From Hymenobacter sp. BT559 (GTDB lineage Bacteria > Bacteroidota > Bacteroidia > Cytophagales > Hymenobacteraceae): a stretch of DNA of 64,000 nucleotides. Below the pieces are notes generated by a model. That model ran no database searches. It was not told the DNA's origin and saw nothing but the letters and a program-made list of their open reading frames with translations. This document shows, in pieces, positions 26,589-35,960 of this stretch (position 1 is its first letter; each line of letters opens with the position of its first letter). Where the stretch lies: NCBI RefSeq assembly GCF_017571525.1, contig NZ_JAGETY010000001.1, positions 434,001-498,000 of the forward strand, written 5' to 3'. A program made the translations under genes and the position numbers.

Positions 26589-27503
26589 TTAAATCGGCAC
26601 GTTCACGTGGCGCTCGGCGTGATACGAAGAGCGCACGAGCGGGCCGCTTTCTACGTATTTCAGGCCGCGTTTCAAGCCTTCTTCGCGGTAGGCGGCGAAT
26701 ACCTCGGGGTGAATAAACTCGGCTACGTCGAGGTGGCGCTTGGTGGGCTGCAAATACTGGCCTAGCGTGAGGATGTCGAGGCCATTGGCCACGAGGTCGT
26801 CCATGGCCTGGTGCACTTCGTCTTGCTTCTCGCCCAGGCCCAGCATAATGCCCGACTTGGTGCGGTGCCCGGCCAGCTTGGTGCGCCGAATCTGCTCCAG
26901 CGAGCGGTCGTACTTAGCCTGCGGGCGCACTAGGCGGTAGAGGCTGCCCACAGTTTCCATGTTGTGCGAAATCACTTCCTGGCCACCCGAAATCATGGTT
27001 TCGAGCGCTTCCCAGTTGGCTTTCACGTCCGGAATGAGCGTTTCAATAGTCGTTTCAGGCGAGAGCTGCTTGGTAAACACCACCGTATCGCGCCACACAC
27101 TGGCGCCGCGGTCTTTGAGCTCGTCGCGGTTCACACTCGTAATCACGGCGTGCTTCACTTTCATCAGCGCGATGGCCTCGGCTACGCGGCGCGGCTCGTC
27201 GAGGTCGAGCTCGCTAGGGCGGCCGGTGGCCACGGCGCAGAACGAGCACGAGCGCGTGCATACATTGCCGAGTATCATAAAGGTGGCGGTACCGGCACCC
27301 CAGCACTCGCCCATATTGGGGCAATTACCTGATTCGCAGATGGTATGCAGCTTGTGCTCATCCACAAGCTTGCGCACGGCCGCGTAGTCGGGGCCGATGG
27401 GCAGCTTTACGCGCAGCCAGTCGGGCTTCCGGGGGCGGGCCGGCGCGGCGGGCGCAATCGGCTCGGCCTGAATAATGGGAAGGGTGAGCAACAGGTTATC
27501 CAT
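26589..27503 (-). CDS. lipA: Lipoyl synthase
   Basis: A 304-residue radical-SAM enzyme that inserts two sulfurs into octanoyl groups on 2-oxoacid dehydrogenase and glycine-cleavage H proteins. Both Fe-S sets are visible: the auxiliary-cluster motif [12 protein letters not shown] and the radical-SAM motif CTRSCSFC, followed by TSVNRDEL and the C-terminal PLVRSSYHA that supplies the auxiliary-cluster serine. The length is normal. The N-terminal 25 residues are Pro/Ala-rich. Close to gcvP, one of whose partner proteins needs lipoate. The minus-strand leader has TAACTTTA just before the ATG. Confidence 0.96.
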   Translation of the reverse strand: MDNLLLTLPIIQAEPIAPAAPARPRKPDWLRVKLPIGPDYAAVRKLVDEHKLHTICESGNCPNMGECWGAGTATFMILGNVCTRSCSFCAVATGRPSELDLDEPRRVAEAIALMKVKHAVITSVNRDELKDRGASVWRDTVVFTKQLSPETTIETLIPDVKANWEALETMISGGQEVISHNMETVGSLYRLVRPQAKYDRSLEQIRRTKLAGHRTKSGIMLGLGEKQDEVHQAMDDLVANGLDILTLGQYLQPTKRHLDVAEFIHPEVFAAYREEGLKRGLKYVESGPLVRSSYHAERHVNVPI

Positions 27504-27541
27504 ACTATAAAGTTAAGGCCTAGCGGCCAGGCTAGCCCCCG

Positions 27542-28396
27542 CTAGCTGCGGTGGCCGATATAGAGCGTGAGGTAAACCGACGGGAAGAACTGGCGGTTTA
27601 GGCTATTGGGGTCGGCCGGGGCGGGCGGGTTCAGCATGAGCAGGCGCTTGGTATAAGCTTCGAGCAAAAAGCCGACCTCGGCGCCGGCCACGGCGTCGCG
27701 GTAGCGGCCATACTCAAAGCTGAGGCCGCCGCGCAGGTGCACGCCGGGCACTATCTTGGTCTGGCTGACGCCACTAAACAGCGGGGCCCGGTCGTAGATA
27801 AAGTTTTCGTTGGCGTGCTCGGGGTGAGCGGTGGGGTCATAGGCCTCATCCACAATCATGTCACTCGGCCCGAAAGCGTTGTTCTTATACGCCGTGTAGT
27901 CGTAGCTAATGTAGTAGGGCATGAGCAGCCCAATCGTGGGGCCAGCGCTCAACAAGCCATTGACCTGCACGCCCGCATCGGCCGCCTTACGAAACAGAAT
28001 GCGCTGAATGCCAATGGATGGCCGCAGCGCAAACGCGTAGTTGGCTTTGAAGCGCTTGTAGCTGCCCCCCGTGTAGGGGTTGCTGACGTTCTCCTCCTTA
28101 GGGTTTTTAAACGACACGCCCTCCAGGCTCCAGAAACGGAGCCAACGCTCATCGAGCGTGCGCGACACGCGCACATTGACGCCCCCAATCAGCCCGCCCT
28201 GGGTATTGAAGTTGAGGCCAAAAATCGTTTCGCGGCGATACGACTGCTCGTCGGATGGCATAGCCTGCGGCGGCGCTACTTCGAGGGTGGGGCCCACGGG
28301 CGCGGGCGCGGGGCCGGGTGCCTGGGCCTGGGCGCGGCCAGCCCCGGCCAGGATGAGCGCCAAGCAGCCGGCGGCAAGGACGTACGTCTTGTTCAT
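27542..28396 (-). CDS. Predicted outer-membrane beta-barrel protein, function unknown
   Basis: 284 residues with a signal peptide (from MNKTYVLAAG, ending GRAQA), a Pro-rich spacer, then alternating strands ending LYIGHRS, which fits an outer-membrane or porin-like barrel (FGLNFNTQGGLIGGVNVRVSR, GLSFEYGRYRDAVAGAEVG). I do not recognise a specific family. It is divergent from the OsmC gene with 77 bp between. The ATG at 28396 is the signal-peptide start; an earlier in-frame ATG at 28435 extends a non-signal tail. Confidence 0.7.
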   Translation of the reverse strand: MNKTYVLAAGCLALILAGAGRAQAQAPGPAPAPVGPTLEVAPPQAMPSDEQSYRRETIFGLNFNTQGGLIGGVNVRVSRTLDERWLRFWSLEGVSFKNPKEENVSNPYTGGSYKRFKANYAFALRPSIGIQRILFRKAADAGVQVNGLLSAGPTIGLLMPYYISYDYTAYKNNAFGPSDMIVDEAYDPTAHPEHANENFIYDRAPLFSGVSQTKIVPGVHLRGGLSFEYGRYRDAVAGAEVGFLLEAYTKRLLMLNPPAPADPNSLNRQFFPSVYLTLYIGHRS

Positions 28397-28461
28397 AGAG
28401 AAGTCAAAAATACCTGCCGCAGCGGCTTTTGCCACCTAGCGTTTCCCTAACGCAGCTAGGG

Positions 28462-28469
28462 TAGCTTTG
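28462..28469 (+). promoter_or_regulatory. -7-like box just before the osmC-like gene
   Basis: TAGCTTTG, an exact TAnnTTTG match, only 4 bases before the ATG at 28474. If used, the mRNA would be nearly leaderless; alternatively the true start is slightly downstream. Confidence 0.35.
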
Positions 28470-28473
28470 TGAT

Positions 28474-28902
28474 ATGAGCACGCCCCACACCACCGCCACC
28501 GCCCGCTACGAGGGCCACCTACGCACCGAAGCTACGCACACGGCTTCCGGCACTGTCATTCAAACCGATGCCCCGGTTGATAACCACGGCCGCGGCGAAG
28601 CGTTTTCGCCAACCGACCTCGTGGGCACCGCCCTAGGCACCTGCATCCTCACCACGATGGCCATTGTGGCTGAGCGCCACCAGCTAAACCTCGTGGGCAG
28701 CTCGTTTAAGATGGAAAAAATAATGAGCCAGGAGCCGCCGCGCCGCATTGCCCAGCTGAATGTAGAAGTGCACCTGCCCGCCAGCCTCGGCGACACCGAG
28801 CGCCGGCTGATGGAGCGCACTGCCCACACCTGCCCCGTAGCTTTAAGCCTGAACCCGGAAATCAAGCAAGAGGTTCGGTTTGTGTACGAAGAGCTAAGCT
28901 AG
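28474..28902 (+). CDS. OsmC/Ohr family peroxide-resistance protein
   Basis: 142 residues with the OsmC fold and its two redox cysteines: Cys57 (ALGTCILTTM) and Cys120 (HTCPVALSL), which reduce organic hydroperoxides. The GEAFSPTDLVGTALGTC block is of the YhfA-like OsmC subgroup. Cytosolic, with no signal peptide. It stands alone, with a hairpin in the 100 bp before the next gene. Confidence 0.88.
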   Translation: MSTPHTTATARYEGHLRTEATHTASGTVIQTDAPVDNHGRGEAFSPTDLVGTALGTCILTTMAIVAERHQLNLVGSSFKMEKIMSQEPPRRIAQLNVEVHLPASLGDTERRLMERTAHTCPVALSLNPEIKQEVRFVYEELS

Positions 28903-28922
28903 CTGCGCCCGCTGAATACCTG

Positions 28923-28973
28923 GTGACTAAGCTGCCCCCTGCCAATCTTTTGCGTAGCTTGGCGCTTAGTCAC
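28923..28973. repeat. Inverted repeat between osmC-like and molybdopterin oxidoreductase genes
   Basis: GTGACTAAGC (28923-28932) and GCTTAGTCAC (28964-28973) form a perfect 10-bp stem over a 31-base loop. No T-tract follows, so it may be regulatory or incidental. Confidence 0.4.
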
Positions 28974-29000
28974 TAGCCGTTTCTCACCCGTTTCATTTCT

Positions 29001-29642
29001 ATGGGCTTTTTCACCAACAAGGGCTTTCAGCCCAAGCGCCAGAGCAACCACAAGCTGCCGCCCGGCCAGTACGAAACCACCGATTTTCCGGTGCTCTCGG
29101 CCGGCCCTACCCCGCGCATCAACCTCGCCGACTGGGAATTTCGCCTCGAAGGGCTAGTGGAGGAGCCGGTGAAGTGGAGCTGGGAGGAGTTCAACAAGCT
29201 GCCCATGCAGGACTTCAACCCCGACATTCACTGCGTTACCAAGTGGAGTAAATTCGACACCCACTGGCGCGGCGTGAGCGTGGACACCTTGCTGGAGCAC
29301 GTCAAGCTGAAGCCCGAGGCGCAATTTGTGACTGAGTTCAGCTACGGCGGCTACACCACCAACCTGCCCTTAGCCGACCTGCGCGGCGGCAAGGCTTTTG
29401 TGGGCCTCCTTTACGATGGCCAGCCGCTAGCCCCCGAGCACGGCGGCCCGGCCCGCCTGGTGGTGCCGCACCTTTACTTCTGGAAAAGCGCCAAGTGGGT
29501 GCAGGGCCTGCGCTTCACGGCCCAGGATGAGCCCGGCTTCTGGGAGCGCGGCGGCTACAGCATGTACGGCGACCCGTGGAAGGAGCAGCGCTACCGCGAC
29601 GATGACGACGACCAGGCTAGCCCCTCGGCCATTCGCCTATGA
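29001..29642 (+). CDS. Sulfite oxidase-like molybdopterin-dependent oxidoreductase
   Basis: 213 residues covering the Mo-cofactor-binding core of the sulfite oxidase family. The Mo-coordinating cysteine is in HCVTKWSKFDTHWRGVSV (about residues 77-94), and the C-terminal GGPARLVVPHLYFWKSAKWV is the cofactor-binding loop. It lacks heme, the dimerisation domain and a Tat signal, so it is a cytosolic YuiH-like short form. Substrate unknown. The stop overlaps the next start (ATGA), coupling it to a flavin reductase that likely supplies or takes electrons (inference). Confidence 0.88.
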   Translation: MGFFTNKGFQPKRQSNHKLPPGQYETTDFPVLSAGPTPRINLADWEFRLEGLVEEPVKWSWEEFNKLPMQDFNPDIHCVTKWSKFDTHWRGVSVDTLLEHVKLKPEAQFVTEFSYGGYTTNLPLADLRGGKAFVGLLYDGQPLAPEHGGPARLVVPHLYFWKSAKWVQGLRFTAQDEPGFWERGGYSMYGDPWKEQRYRDDDDDQASPSAIRL

Positions 29643-30382
29643 GCCGCGTAGCCTGGCAGCTGGCCACCGTTAAAGAAATTAAGCAAGAGACGCCGCGCGT
29701 CAAGACGTTCACCCTCAGCCTGCCCACCTGGACGCCCCATCTGGCCGGCCAGCACTACGACCTGCGCCTCACTGCCGAGGGCGGCTACCAAGCCGAGCGC
29801 AGCTACTCCATTGCTTCGCCACCCGAGCAGGTGGGCGAGATTGAGCTGACCGTCGAGCTTATCGCGGACGGCGAGGTGTCGGGCTACCTCAACGAGGGTG
29901 TGGCCGTGGGCGACCAGCTGGAGGTGCGCGGACCCATCGGCGGCTATTTCGTGTGGCGCGGCGAGCCTAGCGCGCCGCCGCTGCTGCTCGTGGGCGGCGG
30001 CTCGGGCGTGGTACCGCTGATGGCCATGCTGCGGCACCGCCACCTACTAGGGGTACACACGCCGGCCGTGTTGCTGTTCAGCGTGCGCACGCCAGATGAG
30101 GTTATCTATCAGGCTGAGCTAGAGGCAATGGCGCAGGCCGACCCCAGCTTCACGCTCCTGCTCGACTACACCCGGCAAGCGCCGCCCGGCTGGGCCGGCT
30201 ACCAGCGCCGCATCGACGCCGCCATGCTAGCCGAGGTGGTGGCGCGGTTTGGGCCGGCCACGCCGCAGGCGTTTGTGTGCGGCCCCACGGGCCTGGTGGA
30301 AGCCGTAGCCGATGGCCTGCTGGCCGCTGGGCTAGCCCCCGAAATGATACTGACCGAGCGGTTTGGGCCGACGGGCGGGTAG
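29639..30382 (+). CDS. FAD/NAD(P)-binding ferredoxin reductase-like protein
   Basis: 247 residues of the ferredoxin-NADP reductase fold: FAD-binding RSYSIAS (about 57-63), GPIGGYF, NAD(P)-binding LLLVGGGSGVVPLMAML and the C-terminal FVCGPTGLVEAV. There is no 2Fe-2S domain. It overlaps the upstream molybdopterin oxidoreductase by 4 bp (ATGA), so the two form a translationally coupled oxidoreductase pair; this arrangement is recurrent in bacteria. Confidence 0.88.
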   Translation: MSRVAWQLATVKEIKQETPRVKTFTLSLPTWTPHLAGQHYDLRLTAEGGYQAERSYSIASPPEQVGEIELTVELIADGEVSGYLNEGVAVGDQLEVRGPIGGYFVWRGEPSAPPLLLVGGGSGVVPLMAMLRHRHLLGVHTPAVLLFSVRTPDEVIYQAELEAMAQADPSFTLLLDYTRQAPPGWAGYQRRIDAAMLAEVVARFGPATPQAFVCGPTGLVEAVADGLLAAGLAPEMILTERFGPTGG

Positions 30383-30388
30383 CTGCTT

Positions 30389-30733
30389 CTAAGCTGCGGG
30401 CAACTCCTGTTGTAGCAGCTTCAGCAGCTCTTCTTTCGCAATACTGGCAGCTTCCGCCTTGTCATAAATCGTTACCAGATAGATGGTTTCACCCTCGTCA
30501 GTTTGCTCTACATAGTAAGTAATGACGCGAAAGCCACCGCTTTTACCGCTGCCCTTGCTGGCGCTGGCTAGGCGAATTTTATAGAGGCCGGCGCCAAGGC
30601 TTTCGCCCTGACGTGGGGTGACTTCGAGACTAGCGATAAGCTGTCGCAACTCAACTGGCAGCGAACGGTATTTTTTAACCAAGCGCTTTGCCCGACGGTT
30701 AAACTCTACAAATGGGATAATCTGCCTACTCAT
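30389..30733 (-). CDS. RelE/HigB-like toxin of a type II toxin-antitoxin pair
   Basis: About 114 residues with the ParE/RelE-superfamily layout: N-terminal helices [15 protein letters not shown], a central [11 protein letters not shown] strand and the C-terminal [10 protein letters not shown]...[10 protein letters not shown]. The GGFRV and IYLVTIYDK strands are those of RelE-type mRNA interferases. The ATG at 30733 overlaps the stop of the antitoxin gene (ATGAGTAG), so the toxin is translated by coupling from the upstream antitoxin gene. Activity not shown by sequence alone. Confidence 0.78.
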   Translation of the reverse strand: MSRQIIPFVEFNRRAKRLVKKYRSLPVELRQLIASLEVTPRQGESLGAGLYKIRLASASKGSGKSGGFRVITYYVEQTDEGETIYLVTIYDKAEAASIAKEELLKLLQQELPAA

Positions 30734-30989
30734 CAGCTTCAATTTCGGCAAATAACTCTTCCAGTGTTGACAGCTTCGCCTTACCGGTCTTTAACAGCTT
30801 AACCTGCTCAATGCTAGCGCGCAGCGCTTCCATCGAGATACTGACGTGGGTATCCGTATCGCCGTCATCCTCCTCGGCGGCCGGGCGGGCGGCGGGCTGG
30901 TCGGCCTGCACGATGAGCTGCTTGAACTGCTGCTGAATACGCTTGGGCAGCACCTTGTACTGCTCAAACAAAACCTGGGCGGTGGTCAT
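30726..30989 (-). CDS. Antitoxin partner of the RelE-like toxin
   Basis: 87 residues: an N-terminal helical part ([20 protein letters not shown]), an acidic stretch [10 protein letters not shown] and a C-terminal helical toxin-binding tail rich in Leu and Glu ([18 protein letters not shown]...[12 protein letters not shown]). It precedes and overlaps the toxin, the usual type II order. The sequence lacks a recognisable ribbon-helix-helix or Xre domain, so the antitoxin family is not assigned. It is a separate unit from the converging flavin reductase gene. Confidence 0.72.
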   Translation of the reverse strand: MTTAQVLFEQYKVLPKRIQQQFKQLIVQADQPAARPAAEEDDGDTDTHVSISMEALRASIEQVKLLKTGKAKLSTLEELFAEIEADE

Positions 30990-31036
30990 GGCGCTAGGGG
31001 TTAGGGAAGTGAATTTACGACGAAAAAGGCGGCGTG

Positions 31037-34000
31037 CTAAGCGTATACGCTCGTCTTCAGCTCCTCGGCGAGGAAGCGACTGGTATGGCCCTTGCCGCTC
31101 TTGGCTACCTGCTCGGGCGTGCCCTGTGCCACGATGGTGCCGCCGCCCGCACCTCCCTCGGGGCCAATGTCGATGACGTGGTCGGCCACCTTAATGAGGT
31201 CCAGGTTGTGCTCGATGATGAGCACCGTATTGCCCTTGTCGGCGAGCTTGTGCAGCACGTCGGCCAGGTGGCGAATGTCCTCGAAGTGCAGGCCGGTGGT
31301 GGGCTCGTCGAGGATGTAGAAGGTCTTGCCGGTGTCTTTTTTGCTGAGCTCGGTGGCTAGCTTCACACGCTGGGCTTCGCCGCCCGAGAGCGTGGTTGCC
31401 TGCTGACCCAGCGTGAGGTACCCTAGCCCGACATCGGCTAGCGTCTTGATTTTGCGTAGAATACGCGGTTGGAATTCGAAGAATTCTACGGCCTTTTCCA
31501 CCGTCATATCGAGCACGTCGGTGATGCTCTTGCCCTTGAAGCGCACTTCCAGCGTTTCGCGGTTGTAGCGGCGGCCTTTGCAGGTTTCGCAGGGCACGTG
31601 CACGTCGGGCAGGAAGTTCATCTCGATGGTGCGGATGCCGGCGCCTTCGCAGGTTTCGCAGCGCCCACCCTTCACATTGAACGAGAAGCGGCCCGGCCCG
31701 TAGCCACGGATTTTGGCCTCCGCCATCTCGGCAAAAAGCTGCCGAATTTCGGTGAACACGCCGGTGTAAGTCGCTGGGTTCGACCGCGGCGTGCGGCCAA
31801 TGGGCGATTGGTCTACTTCTATCACTTTGTCAATGAGCTCCAACCCTTCGAGGCTGCCATAGGCTAGCGGCTCGCGGTGAGCATTGAAAAAGTGCTTGTT
31901 GAGAATCGGGTACAGCGTGTCGTGGATGAGCGACGACTTACCCGAGCCCGACACCCCCGTAACGGCGATAAGCTTGCCTAGCGGAAACTTAGCCGTTATA
32001 TTCTTAAGATTGTGGCCTTTAGCGCCTTTCAATACCAGAAAATTGCCTTCGCCCTCGCGCTTTTTCTTGCGCATCTCTATGTGGCGCTGGCCGCTGAGGT
32101 ACTGGGAAGTAAGCGAGCCGGAGTTGAAAATGGCGTCGGGCGTGCCTTCGGCCACGATGTGGCCGCCGTGGATGCCCGCACCGGGCCCGATATCGAGCAC
32201 ATGGTCAGCGTGCAGAATCATATCCTTGTCGTGCTCCACCACAATCACCGAGTTGCCGATGTCGCGCAGGTGCTGCAAGGCCTTGATTAGGCGCTCGTTG
32301 TCGCGCTGGTGCAACCCGATACTCGGCTCGTCCATGATGTAGAGCACGCCCACGAGCTGCGTGCCAATCTGGGTGGCTAGCCGGATGCGCTGGCTTTCGC
32401 CACCGCTGAGCGTGCGCACCGAGCGGTGCAGGCTGAGGTAGTCCAAGCCTACTTCGAGCAGGAAGCCGATGCGCTTGCGAATCTCCTTCAATAGCTCCCT
32501 AGCGATGAGGTTCTGGCGCTCACTCAGGCGCTCTTCCAGCCCCACAAACCAGGCGGCCAGCTCGTTGATATCCAGCACTGAGAGCTCGCCAATGTTCTTA
32601 TCGGCCAGCTTGAAGTGCAGGCTTTCCTTTTTGAGGCGATAGCCGTCGCACACCGGGCAGGTCTGAGCCTGAGTATACTGCTGAATCCACTCGCGGATGC
32701 TGTCCGAATCGGACTCCATCTGGCGGCGCAGAAACGGGATAATGCCCTCAAACGGCTCGGTATAAGCCCCTTTGGCGTCATCGGCCTCGTCTTGCGTAAT
32801 GCCGTGGAGCAGGCGCTGCAACAGCTCGGCCGGCAGCTTGTCAATAGCCGTATTAAGGCTGACCTTGTGCTTCTTGAGAATAAGCTGCAGCTGCTGAAAA
32901 ATCCAGATGTCGCGGTACTCCCCTAGCGGCGCAATGCCGCCCCGGCTGATGCTCAGCTTGGGGTCCGGAATCACGGTTTCTTCCGTAATCTGCTGCACCT
33001 CGCCTAGCCCTGCGCAGTGCGGGCAGGCGCCGTAGGGCGAGTTGAAGCTGAACGTGTTAGGCGCTGGGTCGTCGTAGGCGATGCCGGTGTCGGGATCCAT
33101 GAGGAAGCGCGAGAAGAACTGCGGCGCAGTCTTTTTGGCGTCGGGGTCCAGCACCATCAGCGTACCCTTGCCGTGGGTCATGGCGTTCTGCACCGAGCCC
33201 GAGAGGCGAAACCGGTCCTCTTCTTTCACCACGAGCCGGTCAATCACGATTTCGATGTCGTGAATCTTGTAGCGGTCGACCTGCATCTTGGGCGTGATGT
33301 CGAGCAGCTCGCCATCGACGCGCACCTTGGTGAAGCCCAGCTTGGCAATCTTCTGAAAATCTTCGCGGTAGTGGCCCTTGCGTCCCTTCACTACGGGGGC
33401 TAGCACGATGAGCTTTTTGCCATCGTAGTGCCGCAGGATGTAGTTGATAATCTGATCGTCGCTCTGCCGAATCATCTTCTTGCCCGTGGCGTAGCTGAAG
33501 GCCTCGGCCGTGCGGGCGTAGAGCAGGCGCAGGAAGTCGTAAATTTCGGTGATGGTGCCCACCGTGGAGCGCGGGTTGCGCGAAGTGGTTTTCTGCTCAA
33601 TACTGATAACCGGCGACAGGCCTTCGATTTTATCGACGTTCGGCCGCTCCAGCCCGCCCATGAAGGAACGGGCGTAGGCCGAGAACGTCTCCATATACCG
33701 CCGCTGCCCCTCGGCATAGATGGTATCGAAGGCGAGCGACGACTTGCCTGAGCCCGATATACCGGTGAAAACCACCAGCTTACCACGCGGAATCTTCACC
33801 GACACATTTTTGAGATTATGCTCGCGGGCGCCATACACTTCGATGAAAGGCGCCTCGGCCGCCGCGCCTAGCAGCGGGCCTTCGGCCGGGGGCGGCAGGC
33901 TAGCGGGCGTTTGGTGCGCTTCGGCCACGGCTAGCCCGGCGGGCGCGGGCTGGCGGCCCACAGGCAAGTCATGCCGCACATCGGGGGCCTGCTGCTCAGC

Positions 34001-34138
34001 CACTTCGGCGAAGGCAGCCGCCGAAGCGTCGGTCAAAATTTCGGCAGCAGGAGCGGCAGACTTGGCCGCCTTTTTGGGCGCGGCCTTGGGTGGTTTCGGA
34101 GCGGGAGCAACGGGAGCGGTAGCCGTTTTTTTAGCCAT
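31037..34138 (-). CDS. uvrA: Excinuclease ABC subunit A
   Basis: About 1033 residues. The DNA-damage sensor of nucleotide-excision repair. Two ABC modules: the first Walker [10 protein letters not shown] and the second GVSGSGKSS, two zinc fingers (CPHCAG...CPVCDGYR region; [11 protein letters not shown]...[10 protein letters not shown]), signatures LSGGESQRI and LSGGEAQRV, and Walker [12 protein letters not shown] and DEPTTGLH. Odd feature: an Ala/Pro/Lys-rich extension of about 98 residues precedes the normal N-terminus ([14 protein letters not shown]). I set the start at the ATG at 34138, which has a TACCTTTG box upstream; an in-frame ATG at 34216 is also possible. Confidence 0.95.
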   Translation of the reverse strand: MAKKTATAPVAPAPKPPKAAPKKAAKSAAPAAEILTDASAAAFAEVAEQQAPDVRHDLPVGRQPAPAGLAVAEAHQTPASLPPPAEGPLLGAAAEAPFIEVYGAREHNLKNVSVKIPRGKLVVFTGISGSGKSSLAFDTIYAEGQRRYMETFSAYARSFMGGLERPNVDKIEGLSPVISIEQKTTSRNPRSTVGTITEIYDFLRLLYARTAEAFSYATGKKMIRQSDDQIINYILRHYDGKKLIVLAPVVKGRKGHYREDFQKIAKLGFTKVRVDGELLDITPKMQVDRYKIHDIEIVIDRLVVKEEDRFRLSGSVQNAMTHGKGTLMVLDPDAKKTAPQFFSRFLMDPDTGIAYDDPAPNTFSFNSPYGACPHCAGLGEVQQITEETVIPDPKLSISRGGIAPLGEYRDIWIFQQLQLILKKHKVSLNTAIDKLPAELLQRLLHGITQDEADDAKGAYTEPFEGIIPFLRRQMESDSDSIREWIQQYTQAQTCPVCDGYRLKKESLHFKLADKNIGELSVLDINELAAWFVGLEERLSERQNLIARELLKEIRKRIGFLLEVGLDYLSLHRSVRTLSGGESQRIRLATQIGTQLVGVLYIMDEPSIGLHQRDNERLIKALQHLRDIGNSVIVVEHDKDMILHADHVLDIGPGAGIHGGHIVAEGTPDAIFNSGSLTSQYLSGQRHIEMRKKKREGEGNFLVLKGAKGHNLKNITAKFPLGKLIAVTGVSGSGKSSLIHDTLYPILNKHFFNAHREPLAYGSLEGLELIDKVIEVDQSPIGRTPRSNPATYTGVFTEIRQLFAEMAEAKIRGYGPGRFSFNVKGGRCETCEGAGIRTIEMNFLPDVHVPCETCKGRRYNRETLEVRFKGKSITDVLDMTVEKAVEFFEFQPRILRKIKTLADVGLGYLTLGQQATTLSGGEAQRVKLATELSKKDTGKTFYILDEPTTGLHFEDIRHLADVLHKLADKGNTVLIIEHNLDLIKVADHVIDIGPEGGAGGGTIVAQGTPEQVAKSGKGHTSRFLAEELKTSVYA

Positions 34139-34161
34139 GCGGGCAGATTCGGAAGAACAAG

Positions 34162-34169
34162 CAAAGGTA
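34162..34169 (-). promoter_or_regulatory. -7 promoter box of uvrA
   Basis: Minus strand TACCTTTG, an exact TAnnTTTG match 23 bases before the ATG at 34138. The site favours the 34138 start over 34216. No SOS operator was recognised. Confidence 0.55.
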
Positions 34170-34334
34170 CGGGAACGGACAGGCGAAGGATGGGCAGCGG
34201 TAGCTGCATGAGTCATCCGCCTGGCCGCGGGCCGATGGTCACTAACAAGCCTAGCCCGCGAATGGTGCGGGCCGGTTCGGCTTTCTTTGCCGGGCTAGCT
34301 AGTTAACAGCAATCCTCTTTTTCTCCTTTTACTC

Positions 34335-34730
34335 ATGGCTACTTCTTCTCGTTTTTTCGTCTTATCGGGATTTTTACTAGGTGCTGGCCTACTATTGAGT
34401 AGCCCAGCTGCCATTGCTCAAACGGCATTACCAGCATCCAGCGCAGCGGCGCATGGTTATGATTTTCTAACCATGACCACTCTCGAAGGCACCAAGGCCT
34501 ATTCGTGCATCCTATTTGCGCCCGCGTTTGAAGGGAAGACTGAGATTCCACTGGCCGTAATTGCCACGTTGAATTCCGACAAATACAAAGAGCTGCTGCT
34601 AGAGAATATGCAGCGTATCAACGGCCAGCTCAGTGCTTTGACCGTAGCAGGCTGGGAGTTAGTGCAGGTGTATACGCCCACTACTATCGCTAATTCTCGC
34701 TGCTACCTCTTTCGCAAAGCCAAAAGTTAA
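34335..34730 (+). CDS. Small secreted protein, unknown function
   Basis: 131 residues with a signal peptide (ending AIAQ) and one compact alpha/beta domain: YDFLTMTTLEG, an Ile/Leu strand, a helix (YKELLLENMQRINGQLSALT), then GWELVQVYTPT and CYLFRKAKS. The GWELVQV pattern resembles DUF4177-like small proteins, but I would not name the family. Two cysteines could pair. It stands alone; the downstream gene is a different secreted family. Confidence 0.65.
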   Translation: MATSSRFFVLSGFLLGAGLLLSSPAAIAQTALPASSAAAHGYDFLTMTTLEGTKAYSCILFAPAFEGKTEIPLAVIATLNSDKYKELLLENMQRINGQLSALTVAGWELVQVYTPTTIANSRCYLFRKAKS

Positions 34731-34814
34731 GGGCCTGCGTATAAGACGGCCTACCCCCAGCGTAGCATTGGCACCGTCCTTGCCACGGGGCAGGCTCACT
34801 CTTATTCTTTCCGC

Positions 34815-35261
34815 ATGAATTTCCTTCAAAAAACTGCCTCGCTAGCCGTGCTGAGCGGGCTGGCGCTGGCCGCTGCCCCGGCCCACGCCCAAATTAACGT
34901 GAACATCAACACGGCTCCGCCCGTGGTAGTAGGCGCCCCGGCCGATGCCCAGTACTACTACATTCCAGAAGCCAATGCCTATTACGATGTGCCGGCCCGC
35001 CGCTACCTCGTGCAGCGCAATGGCCAATGGGGCCGCTACGAGCGCCTCGATGGCTACGACCCGCGCAATTTTCACCCGCAGTATATCGACTACCGGGGCG
35101 ACTCGCCCTGGCTCTGGAAAGGCAAGGGCCACCCCCACGGCATGCCCCCCGGCCAGGCCAAGAAGATGTATCGTGACGGCTACCGCGATGGCCGCGACTA
35201 TGACGACGACCAGGGCCGAGGCCACGGCAAGGGTCATGGCCGCGACCACGACCGCGACTAA
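34815..35261 (+). CDS. Secreted YYYIP-family protein, unknown function
   Basis: 148 residues: signal peptide (ending PAHAQ), then INVNINTAPPVVVG, the motif DAQYYYIPEANAYYDV, a short WG.Y..LDGYDPRNFHPQYIDYRGDSPW block and a charged GRGHGKGHGRDHDRD tail rich in Asp, His and Arg. The same YYYIPE...YYD / LDGYDP..FHP / PW core occurs in the gene at 35961 and in a broken copy at 35461, so this is a local multicopy family. The acidic/His tail could bind divalent metal (inference). Function unknown. Confidence 0.72.
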   Translation: MNFLQKTASLAVLSGLALAAAPAHAQINVNINTAPPVVVGAPADAQYYYIPEANAYYDVPARRYLVQRNGQWGRYERLDGYDPRNFHPQYIDYRGDSPWLWKGKGHPHGMPPGQAKKMYRDGYRDGRDYDDDQGRGHGKGHGRDHDRD

Positions 35262-35292
35262 TACCGCCAGGCTATTTGGCCCGAGGCTGATT

Positions 35293-35318
35293 AAAAAGCG
35301 CCCCTCGGGCGCTTTTTT
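35293..35318. terminator. Terminator after the first YYYIP gene
   Basis: AAAAAGCGCCC / GGGCGCTTTTTT stem with a short loop, the T-tract on the right. It follows the 34815 gene. Confidence 0.85.
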
Positions 35319-35460
35319 GGCTTTCAGCTGCCGGGGTGGTCAGTCGGCAGAGCAGTGGTTTTCGTCTGCTAAAAGGCTAGGGCTAGCGAATGCCCAGCTT
35401 TCGGGCACTCGTTTTGACTTGGGCTGGGTATCCTGCTTAACCCTTTTCTGCTTTTCACTC

Positions 35461-35779
35461 ATGAACTACCGCCCGCCGCTTTTCGCTTTTGTATTCGGTG
35501 CCTTTGCTGCGCTGGCTAGCCCCGCCGCTCATGCCCAGGTAAACATCAATGCCCGGTTTGTCCACTAACTTCCACCCGGTGGCAATCGATTATCGGGGGC
35601 GCCAGCCCTGGCAGCAATACCGCGACCTCCACGCCCGCTACTACCGCTCAGTGGTGGTGTAGCGCCAGGTTGTACGTTAGGTAAACCGCTTGGTACTGGT
35701 ACAGCGGCAAGTAGTGCGCCCGGTACTCGTGGAGCGCGTTAACCTTCAGGGCCGCGTAGTAGCGCGCCGGGTACGCTAG
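35461..35779 (+). pseudogene. Broken YYYIP-family secreted protein gene
   Basis: A 35-codon frame (35461-35568) encodes a signal peptide ending AAHAQVNINARFVH and then TAA. Shifting to +1 from 35570 gives FHPVAIDYRGRQPWQQYRDL..RYYRSVVV, a clear match to the FHPQYIDYRGDSPW block of the 34815 gene, then TAG at 35660; in the same frame the Val/Arg-rich tail (RQVVR ... LVLVQRQVVRPVLVERV) runs to 35779 and also contains TAG at 35678. The middle of the family domain (YYYIPE...LDGYDP, about 55 residues) is missing. So the gene has an internal deletion, a frameshift and in-frame stops. Confidence 0.75.
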
Positions 35780-35960
35780 CCCCCTCTTTACCAGCCCTAA
35801 ATTCCCGTCCGTTGGGCAGGGCTTTTGGGGCGCCGAGGTATTAGTCGGCATAGTTGGCCACCCTGCCTAGCGCATAGCCCTGTTTATCGGGGCGGCTAAA
35901 ATCCGGCACTTTACTTGCACTTACCCTAGCCAGGTAACCCAACTTTTTTTATTGTCAGTC

